Positions 32,951 to 41,710 of a DNA stretch of 64,000 bases are shown here, piece by piece. The number at the start of each line of letters is the position of its first letter. Positions within the stretch are counted from its first letter, which is position 1. Source of the DNA: Helicostylum pulchrum (Eukaryota > Mucoromycota > Mucoromycetes > Mucorales > Mucoraceae); NCBI GenBank assembly GCA_025677825.1, contig JAIXMO010000012.1, positions 186,001 to 250,000 on the forward strand. The letters are read 5' to 3'. The notes beneath the pieces are model-generated. The model saw nothing but the letters and a program-made list of their open reading frames with translations. It did not search any database and was not told the origin of the DNA. The position numbers and the translations under genes were made by a program.

Positions 32951-33880
32951 ATGGAAGTCGTAGATTTGTTGGAATCGCGTATCAACAACAGAGAAAAAGC
33001 ACGACTTACAATACGTAATAATATTTCTGCATTCCACACCGCAGTACTAAAAGGTGGTGTGGATTTGAATACAAGTTATCGTAAGTTCCTTTTTCCCACA
33101 TTTTATTTATGGTTTTAACAGGCATTAATGTTTAGTTCTCTCGATAGAAGGCATGATGTACGAGCTAAAACATGAATATGTACATCATGTTTATTATTGC
33201 AATTGGTACAGATTTCGTTTTGAATTTTATAGATTATTGGTAATAAAGATGGGTCGGGCGAAAGTGAACCCTCACTCTCCTGTATATATTCTTTTTATTA
33301 CAAGGATTGCAAGCAACCGATATTGACGGCAGCAAGTATGACTTGCCTGTATGTATTAACTTTGCCTCATTTATTTATTTTTTAATTTATTTTTTCAGTG
33401 CTTTTTTCTCAGTGCAAATGTAAGCATGCATGAAAATGGCAAAATAAAGCATCCTGAGTATGTCGATGACGTTTATAGTCGCTGGGAGCGCGCCCCATCA
33501 TGTGCGGCGTTGGGGCGCGATCAAACATGACAATGTCACTGCCGCGTCTATCACGAAAAACTTTTATCGATTGGACCTTGTTTGCCGCAGAAATTACGAA
33601 CGGTGGCTTCAGCTCCGTATCACCGATCATATTGACAGTACAACTTCTTGAAGATACTGGTAAGGGACAAATAAATGCACGCGTTAGTTTTTCTTGTATA
33701 ACTTATTATTTTGTGTAGGTCCCAACATTCTAAGAAAAGTTAAAGTGTATGTCAAACTCGAAGTGGCTATTTTCTTAATCAAAACCAGATGTTGTCAATC
33801 TCATTTCACACAGAGTTGGATGTATTCCTGAAGCTAAGTTTATTAAATTGGTTTCGTCATGACCTCGTTATAACGAGTCT
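32951..33880 (+). pseudogene. Unrecognised gene or gene remnant with several exon-like blocks
   Basis: ATG at 32951 opens MEVVDLLESRINNREKARLT up to a GTAAGT donor at 33080. Phase-consistent continuation at 33148 reads QGMMYELKHEYVHHVYYCNW. Further blocks are LQATDIDGSKYDLP (about 33308), HENGKIKHPEYVDDVYSRWE (about 33430-33490), SLPRLSRKTFIDWTLFAAEI (about 33535-33660) and LRKVKVYVKLEVAIFLI (about 33725-33785). The 33.5 kb block is unusually GC-rich for the window. No single frame with plausible introns joins all blocks, and stops follow quickly in the last one, so I call it degenerate. I do not recognise a family. The next 330 bases, to the M24 peptidase, are noncoding. Confidence 0.4.
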
Positions 33881-34210
33881 CTTGTGTGCAACTAGCCTAC
33901 CAGCTTACTTATTTGCCACTATAGGCACTGCTCTCCCATAGAATTAAAAAATTAGGTTACGTTCTTTTACTTGATAGTACTTTTTTTTATTAGCTTGACG
34001 TCAAGTACTGAATAGAATAATAAATAGCACATGTAATTATAATTCCTTTTATGTTGGGAAAAAAGCGTAAGACTTAAAGAAATACCATTTTACTTGTACA
34101 CACAAAAAAAAAAAAAAACTACCCATTGAAACATTGCGTTTACTGTATAAAGACATGAAGTAAGAGAGAAAAAATGACAACAGTACATGTTATTATCTAT
34201 GTAATCTTTA

Positions 34211-35661
34211 TTAAAGAGTCCAGGGGTTCTGAGCCAACCCACTGGTCAACAATTCTAATTTTCCGTCTTGACCAACGACCACAACATCTTCGAGACGAAT
34301 ACCGAACTCATGCGTAATATAAATTCCAGGCTCAACACTGAAGGTCATACCTGGGGTAACAAACTGGTCAGAGTTTCCTTGATTTAAGTAAGGCTCCTCA
34401 TGACCTTCCAAGCCGATGCCATGACCAAGTCTATGCGTGAAATACTTTCCTAACCCACCGCTTTCAATAACATGACGAGCAGTTAAATCCAATTCAGCGC
34501 AGCTCATACCAGCACCTGTACGGTTCAATACATTTTCTTGTGCACGACGTACAAGATACCAAGCATCTTCAATGGTTTGATTCGTACCTCTTTCGCCCAT
34601 GAAGAAAGTTCTGGTAACATCTGATTGGTACTTTAAAAATTCTCCTCCGGTATCAATCAAAACCGTACTTTCTTTTGTGATTTTCTTGGTGCTGGAGGAA
34701 CCGTGAGGCAAAGCGGCATTTTCATCGACCAAAGCAAGCACCCAGGTATTTGTTAATCCAGCAACATCAAGTGCTCTAGACATGATCTTTTGAATGTCGA
34801 ATTCGGTCATACCTACTTGGATATGAGGACGTACAGCACGAATAGCCAAATCCGTGACTGTATTGGCACAACGCATAATATCTAATTCCGCAGAAGATTT
34901 AACCATGCGTAATTTACGAATCGATTGAGGAGCCATATCTACATTAGTCTCTTTTAAGGCACCAGAAACACCTTCATAGATAAACAATCTGGCATTTTGT
35001 TCGATAATCACGGTCTCAGGCGTATCATTTTCAAACAAACTCTTTACAGATTCAAAAGGAGATTTATGTTCAAGCCATTCAACAATATCAGGTTGAATGG
35101 TGGAGGGTAAATTAGCATGTTTTAAATTCTCTTGAGCACGAGTTGCTTCAAAGGCAGGCGTGACGATGGTGGTATGGATACCAGTTGGTTCAGAAGAATT
35201 TACACGGAGGATAACCATAAATGCTCTTTCGGATAATGACCATTCAATATTGGTGTAGTAGACCATAGAAGCACCACCTTCCATAATTAAAGCATCAACA
35301 CCTGCAGCTTCTAAAGTTTTAGCTAAGCGTTTATGACGTCCTGTATATTCATCCGATTGAATGGAAGGAATGTGTTTACAGTAATCCTTTAATGAGCTAA
35401 AGTCGATTTCTTTATTTGTATTTAAGCACCGTTGAATAATCCAAGTACCACCAGCCAAAGCAATAAAAACTGAAAATACACACAAAGCACGAATAATCTT
35501 TTTTTTTTTTTTTTTTTTGTAATGAAATAAGTTTTTTATTTTATATAGTGTTTTGTGATATAAATTACCATTGTACTTTTCTTTAATCGATTCCAATGGC
35601 TTTGGCCATGATAGCTAGCCCTATTATTAAGTAAAGATGTTTGTTCTTCGTCAGAGCTCAT
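34211..35661 (-). CDS. Membrane-anchored M24 metallopeptidase (Xaa-Pro peptidase-like)
   Basis: Exons 35569-35661 and 34211-35497 (71-base intron with an 18-base T run on the plus strand) encode 459 residues. A cytosolic N terminus of about 35 residues (MSSDEEQTSLLNNR) is followed by one membrane span (IIRALCVFSVFIALAGGTWI), which predicts a type II protein with the catalytic domain in the lumen or outside. The N-terminal creatinase-like domain leads into the pita-bread fold with all five metal ligands: Asp in VLIDTGG, Asp in SDVTRTF, His in HRLGHGIGLEGHEEP, Glu in SVEPGIY and Glu in GIRLEDVVVV. Family members cleave N-terminal Xaa-Pro bonds or dipeptides. Substrate choice here is unknown. 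Confidence 0.9.
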
Positions 35662-36010
35662 TTTTTTATAAAAAAAAAATATATAAAAGAGAAAAGAAAG
35701 TCCCCCACACAGGAACGTCATTTTGTGAAAGTTTTAATACTTAGTGTGAGAAAAATTCAAGAACCGGGCCCCACACAAGTGTCTTATTTGTCTGCTTTTG
35801 GGATAAAGATCCCCTTGTATCGACAATTGTGCATGTAATACCTTTTTCTGGTTTCTCTTTTTTATTTGGTACACTGTAAAAAAAAAGAAACTTATGTGAG
35901 ATAAAGTACTGTGAGGGTACATATCTAGGATTTATTGTATTTTTTTTTTAAACCTCAAATTAAGATGCAACTCGTCTGCAAAAAAAAACAAAAATAAAAA
36001 AAAGTACTCG

Positions 36011-36512
36011 TTATTCTGGTGATTGATACATGACCATTTTACCAGGCCAACCTAAAAAAAACACACCAAAGACGTTAATAAACTTTTTTTTTTTACACGC
36101 AAAAAGAAAAGAACTTACCTTGAAATACATTAAATAACACGTCTTTTAAATACTTTTCTTGTAACCCTTCCAACTCACGCGGTAAAGCCAAATTGAACAC
36201 ATTTAATTTATCACAAAGTTTTCTTAATTCAATAAAACAAGTTTCGATATCATTAACAGAAGGCTTATTATACGATTTCTGTCTAGTCACCAAATAAAAT
36301 ACATGACGCTTTTGTTGTACAGTAAAATATCCTACTTGTCCAACCGATTTCTTCTGGACTTGTGATAATTGATTTGCTAATCTTTGGCGAATCGAGCCTG
36401 TGACACCTTTACTGGCTAATTTTAAATCTTCAGTTACGCATAATACTACACTATCTGTAGTCGCGATCGATTCAAATAGATCGCCTTGCTTTTCTTCAAA
36501 ATCAAAAGTCAT
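36011..36512 (-). CDS. Short macrodomain protein, OARD1/TARG1-like
   Basis: Exons 36119-36512 and 36011-36051 encode 144 residues, the size of a stand-alone macrodomain. The pattern fits the TARG1/OARD1 branch: GDLFESIATTDSVVLCVTED at the start, GQVGYFTV then VFYLVTRQKSYNKPSVND, and LALPRELEGLQ near the end. TARG1 removes ADP-ribose from glutamate or aspartate side chains and hydrolyses O-acetyl-ADP-ribose. By my alignment from memory, the catalytic lysine and aspartate of human TARG1 correspond here to Arg77 and Gln118, and the glycine-rich loop before the latter is changed. The protein may therefore bind ADP-ribose, or another ligand, without turnover. It lies head-to-tail downstream of the region of the M24 gene with separate promoters. 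Confidence 0.72.
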
Positions 36513-37514
36513 TTAAAAAGGAAAAAAGGATAAAAAGGGGGTTTATGTTCTTCATTTGTTGTTGTTGTTAGCTACGTATAAACAAAGGAGGTATTAAAGG
36601 AGTATCCAGTGACTCTTTTTTGTACAGGTTCCGTGTAAAAAAAAAAGTATATCATTTTTTTTGAATCACCGATCCTAAATACTGAGCTTTTCGCCAGAGG
36701 CTTCGTTTCAACTATCATCATCCAGTCGTAATATAACATTCGTAGGCTCTAGTTTCACTTTTTAATATTGCCAAGAAATTCTATGTTTGCCGTAAGACGA
36801 AACTAATATCTTGGTTTATATATCCAGCGTTTGAAAACAGGGAGAAAAGCTTCTTAAAGTGTATTATTACTCATAACTAGCTTCTTTTTTTTGTCTGAAG
36901 ACTTTATTTCAACTATCATCATTGACTCGCTATACCAACATTCGTTACCAAAAAATTTGGTGTATTCTGTCAAGACTAAATTGAATGTATTGGTTTACAT
37001 ATCCAGTGTTAAAAAAAACCAGGAGAAAAATCTAGGCTCCTTTGTGGTTATAAATGTCAATTGAAAGCTTAATAAATACATTTGCATTACGATAAGTAGT
37101 AGAGTTACGATAATAGGTGACATCAACAAGAATACATTTAGAGGTGAAAAAGTATTATTTTACCAATTCCTTTATGCTTGCAAACTTCGACTTAAAACTT
37201 AACAAATACATTTGTACTGTGATGGTCGACCTATACCAGTTGGACCAAAAAGAAAAGTAACAACAGTAATACATCCGGCGATAAAAAAACCACATATATA
37301 AACACTATTTTTCTTTTCTTTTTTTTTTTCTTCTTCTTCTTTTTCTTTAATATTCTTCGGTATCTGAGTATTAATCATTTGAAGGTCTGTGCTGTCATAC
37401 ACAAACTAGCGAAAGTTACCAAATAGAAACTATGACCGAGTCACCGGTAGTTAAGCCTAGGAAAGGGTTTGAAATATCCAATTCGCTTTTTTGTTACACG
37501 CTCTATTTTTTGTA
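36513..37514. other. Noncoding region with a diverged tandem duplication
   Basis: Two blocks resemble each other: about 36690-36855 and 36885-37040. Shared elements in the same order are TTTCAACTATCATCAT, AACATTCGT, a GACTAAA/GACGAAACTAA element, TTGGTTTA.ATATCCAG.GTT and GGAGAAAA. No gene recognised. Confidence 0.65.
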
Positions 37515-37890
37515 AAAAAATGATTTAATAGATTCATTTTATCAGCCTAAGCTTTATTTTATTGTTTTAGAATACACCGCTTTTCTTTCCCTTTCATTTA
37601 AATACAATGCGTACCACCGTCAGTAAGTTTTTTTTTATATGTGCATTTTTTAAAGTAATTCATATTTATTTTCTTTAGTATTACCATTTTCTCTATTTTC
37701 GTTCAAAATGACACAGTTTTGCCTAAAGCAACCGTCAGACATAAGCTAACACAAGACCAGAGGATCCGCCAAATTACTATGGGACTCCCAGGTATCCTCA
37801 AAATATGCTGCGGAATTTCTTTTTATCTCATTCTAATCCACGTATTTTTTTCTAAATCTAGAAACCAAACCGTAGATTTGGAATGGAGGC
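37515..37890 (+). repeat. Dispersed cassette, copy D (core inverted, orientation II)
   Basis: Blocks in order are TTTTATCAGCCTAAGC, GCGTACCACCGTCAGTAAGT, TTTATATGTGCATTTTTTAA, then the core AAAGCAACCGTCAGACATAA, GCTAACACAAGACC and GGATCCGCCAAATTACT in inverted orientation, then GGAATTTCTTTTTATCTC, TAATCCACGTATTTTTTTC and AAACCAAACCGTAGATTTGG in the normal direction. Only the middle ~95 bases are flipped relative to copies A, C and F. Confidence 0.8.
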
Positions 37891-39186
37891 CAATAATTCT
37901 AAGCGTAAGCTTAGAAATGATAACGTACGTATTTATAATTTACCGCAATAATTTTTTGTCTTTTAACTTGATTTTATACTTTTTTTTGTTTTTTTAGGTT
38001 TCAGCTTCTTTCCAATGTAGTTCTCCAGTCTGCGTATGATAAGTTCAGCGGAAAAAAGGATACCATTATTTCGAGTGAGTACTTAGATCTCTTGGAGCAA
38101 AAGGCTGTGAACTATATCAAATTGAAACTCTTCCTATATGCCGTCAATCAACTTAAAAGGTCTACCACACTCACAGATGATGAAGAGCTCGTAATCAAGT
38201 AGGTATTCACTGTGCTGTGTAAAAACATTTATTGAACTAAAGCTGAATTTTTTTTTTTTTACATATAGGTTGTGTTTATCTCGAATTGTTAATTTGCTAA
38301 ATAGAGACAATATTATCATTTTCAAAAGTATTATAGGTGAATCCACTATAAATTAAATTACTACTATCTCAAAAAGATACGTGTCTACGAAATTTCATCG
38401 AAAGATGTTTTAGATAAAATCAAAACGTAAGTGCCAAAATGTCAATAATTTTTTTAATATACTGAGCTAATCCTTTTGATTGATAGTGTACCTGACGCTT
38501 CCAGCGTGTTATATATTTAGCAAAAAGTGATAGAAATGGCCCCCATTCCATACCTACGGTTTGGCTTCTAGATCTTTTGTACGGACATAAAAATGAATTG
38601 CTAAAAAAAAAAATGCAGAATAATAAATGAGTATTTAAGATATACGCTCCCTAAAAAAAGTACACATATAAAAAAAAAACTTACCAATGGTAAAATACAG
38701 CTTAGGCTGATAAAGTGGATATATTTAATCAGTTTTTTTTTTGTAAAGCGTGTAAAAAAAAAGCGAATTGGGCACTGCAGAATTGGCATCAGTATAATGG
38801 ATACTTTTGGGTAAGTGCTTCGACAATTAAAGTTTTTAAAGAAAAAAGCTTAAATGCTCTCAATTTCTTCAGTTTCTTTTTATTGGTGCTAGAGAAAAAA
38901 AAAGATAAGAAATACTACTGGTGTTCCACCGAAATAAAACTCTATTATTTGGGCTGAAGGTCTTTTCTTTTTGTATACCAAGAATTAAGAATGTATCGAG
39001 TGTTGTACTTATTTTCAGCGGAAGCAAAACTTTCCGCGGATATTCGTCATAAAAGTATCAACTACCGCCGAAGTTTATAATGACAAAACAGTTCAAAGTA
39101 TTATTTACTCCAGTCAATTCAATACATATCTCGATCTTTCTGTACCTTTGAAGAAGAAGAAAAAGCATCCGGTAGTAACGGAATGA
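37719..39186 (+). CDS. Hypothetical protein overlapping a cassette, structure uncertain
   Basis: An open frame through the end of the cassette (to 37924) splices in phase to 37998-38198 and 38269-38336. It reads FQLLSNVVLQSAYDKFSGKK, DTIISSEYLDLLEQKAVNYI, LKLFLYAVNQLKRSTTL and LCLSRIVNLLNRDNIIIF. Further coding-like blocks follow at 38377-38430 (RVYEISSKDVLDKIK) and about 39030-39186 (FPRIFVIKVSTTAEVYND then a KKKKK tail before TGA), but junctions to them do not keep phase, and a minus-strand cassette (copy E) sits between. The start is unresolved. The middle exons look genuinely coding. The whole may be a gene broken by repeat insertion. I do not recognise the family. Confidence 0.4.
38515..38735 (-). 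repeat. Dispersed cassette, copy E (internally deleted, core inverted)
   Basis: On the minus strand it starts CTTTATCAGCCTAAGCTG, passes TTTATATGTGTACTTTTTT and CATTTATTATTCTGCATTTT, and keeps only TTATGTCCGTACAAAAG from the core, in orientation II. It then runs directly into CTAGAAGCCAAACCGTAGG and TATGGAATGGGGGCC. About 120 bases present in copy D are missing. Confidence 0.75.
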
Positions 39187-39387
39187 AGAAGGTAAACGTA
39201 TTGTTACTAGCTTCGTCACCGTGACCGTTAAAATTTAGTCTTTTCCGCAGGTTGAAAACTTCTAGACAGTAGAATGCAAAACGATCGAACAAGGTATTAA
39301 TAATCGAAAAGGTGAAGGGGGAGTTTTTTTTTTCATGTTTTTTTTTATTAGCAAGGTTCGATACTAATCATTTGTTTTTGTCTTATT

Positions 39388-40211
39388 ATGAGCCGAGAAA
39401 TAACGTTTTACCTTAGCAAAGAAGAATTCCATACTGTGTGCTTAAAAAGAAAAAGTAAGTATTTATATCTACTGTCAGTCACAATATAATCGCAATTAGA
39501 TGACTGTCATACGTAACCATCACCGAGTAAAATCAAAATAACGTCTTTCTTCCTTTCCTTTTTTATTTTTCAAAGAAAAAAAACATTACTCTAACCCATT
39601 CTTTCATTTAAAATTTATGATAATGATAGAATTTACTATCCGAGAAGAAGGAAAATAGAAAAAAGAAAAAAGAAAGATCCAGTTTAGTCCATAGTATAGT
39701 CAGACCGGAAAATAGCCTGTAGTACTTACCCTGTATAAAATCAAAATGCGAATTTTTTTTTTTGAAAAAAAAAAAAAAAACTTTACAATATCTTGTATCC
39801 ACTAAATGCGGAAACGTTGCTTCGATTCAATTGATGAATGGTTTTTATTTCGGTACGTACGTAAAAGCCTATCGCTTAGATAAGAGGAATTCACAAGATA
39901 TATACGAAAGGAAAAAAAAAGGTAATTTTTTTTTTTTTCGAAACAATAAATCAATTGTCAAATTTGCTTGCTTTATCTAGAGAATCGCTAAGCCAACGGC
40001 TACGAACACAACTATTCAAGCAACCCATTTGTGCGACCTACATTTTGTTCCAAGATAACGTATTATATTTGTTTTGTACCAGACAGGTGGGAATATTTTT
40101 TATTTTTGAAAAAAAAAATTCACTCGCCTCACCAATTAGAAGCCCAAGCAATACATGTACATATCCTTGTACAAATCAATGACACATGGGCTATTACCAA
40201 TCATACTTTAA
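39388..40211 (+). CDS. Hypothetical protein, multi-exon, 5' exons uncertain
   Basis: A first exon from ATG 39388 (MSREITFYLSKEEFHTVCLK) ends at a GTAAGT donor at 39455. The middle junctions are unclear. From about 39776 the frame is clean: LQYLVSTKCGNVASIQLMNG and FYFGTYVKAYRLDKRNSQDI to 39921, intron to 39982, then SLSQRLRTQLFKQPICATYI and LFQDNVLYLFCTRQ to 40086, intron to 40139. The last exon ends at TAA 40209-40211 in phase 0. Another frame over the same stretch (VHILVQINDTWAITNHTLNQ) also looks protein-like, so the last junction could be wrong. I do not recognise the family. The regular spacing of hydrophobic and polar residues argues for a real gene. Confidence 0.5.
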
Positions 40212-41470
40212 ATCAAGTTTATCGTCAGGAGAGATTTTACTGTAGAGAAGAAAAGGGGAACATAGTCGGTTTTTTTTTTTAAAAAAAAACAGGGGGAAAA
40301 AAAGATCTAGTTTTTTTATTTCGACGTATCCGGCGAGAAACTTATTTGAAAATGTCGTCGAGATATAGACAACTGATCTAGACGCAGTTTGTTATTTAGA
40401 ACGTTTCGTTAGTTAAGTATGTAAAGAAATACAAAAAGAAAAATCCTATTTTAGTTAATTTTTCGTTAAAAATAAAGTAAGTGAAAAAAAAAGTGAGTGG
40501 AAAGGAAGTGATAAGTTAAATAATTGAATGAGAGTAATCGAATATAACATCAAGTGAGTGTATATTAAATACACGTTACTGTTGGAATTACTTTTTTTGA
40601 TAAAGATATTTTATGTAAAAAGGAAGGGATTTTAGTGTTATTTTTTTTTTAAAAAAAAAAAATATTTTCGAAAATAACAAATAATAACAAACACTGGATA
40701 TCCTTTTTCTTTCTTTTTTTTTTCTCCTAATAAACTATTATAAGGTAGCTGTATACTATTTAACAATTGAAAATTTTCATTTTGTTGCTTAATGGTATCT
40801 GTTTAAAAAGAATTTTTGGGGTTTTTTTTTTCTGGTTTTTTTTTTAGAATTTGTAAATATTTATAATTTAGTCTAGTAAAATAACTCTGAATATATGTTA
40901 AGATAAGCTTATCATGAACCAAACTGCATATTTTTCGCGCTTTTTTTTTCTTTCTTTCTTGATAAACCTGCTTTTGTATTTAGAATATACATGCTTTTTT
41001 CTTGAAAAAAAAAGGGCCCTTAACAATGATGCACTCTGATTGTACCACAAAAAAAAAAAAATGATGAGGGGCAGGTTTTAGAAAAAAAAAGTTATATCCA
41101 CAAAAGACACGAATACCCTTTTTTAACGCGACAAAGTAACACATGCATTGAACCCCCCCCCCCCACCCCATCCAGCCTTCTGGCCAAAATCGAGTACCCT
41201 TTTTTTTTTGGTTCTGCATCGAAACGAGGGAAATGTTTTTTTTTTTTGCTAAAAGAAGATCCTTCAAAACAAACATGAATAATAGAGAACTGTTTATATA
41301 AATCTTATTTATTTTCATATTTAATTTGTGCAAGTTAAAAACTTCAAAATAATAAGAATGGAACCAACGCGTTTAAAGTAATGAATACTTTTTTAGAAAA
41401 AAATAAAATAATCTAGGTTGAAAAAAGGCATAGTGCGCGTCGTTGTATTTTTAATTTTCATAAAATCATG

Positions 41471-41530
<60 letters not shown>

Positions 41531-41710
41531 AAAAAAGGGGGAGGGGGAAGATGGAGGGAGTTGTGTATACGGTGGAATATTTGTAACAATACATAGGAGA
41601 GAATAGTAGCAAAATAAAATAGAATAATGTATATCTATATGTGAATAAGTATTAAGATATTAAGATTTTTTTTTTTCTGTTTCTTGTTGTTTATCGTTTA
41701 TTTATTTATT
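40212..41710. other. Low-complexity noncoding region
   Basis: Very AT-rich with many homopolymers, including T-run/A-run palindromes near 40271 and 40641, a C run at about 41153-41164 and a 54-base T run at 41472-41525. Open frames here are homopolymer artefacts. Confidence 0.7.
41472..41525. repeat. 54-base poly-T tract
   Basis: An uninterrupted T run directly followed by ACAAAAAAAAAGGGGGAGGG. It could be the trace of a reverse-transcribed poly(A) tail or slippage expansion. No gene copy is recognisable next to it. Confidence 0.9.

Noticed and set aside
41472..41525. Poly-T tract as evidence of a retrotransposon tail
   Set aside because: No reverse transcriptase, gene copy or target-site duplication is recognisable beside it. 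Slippage is enough to explain it.
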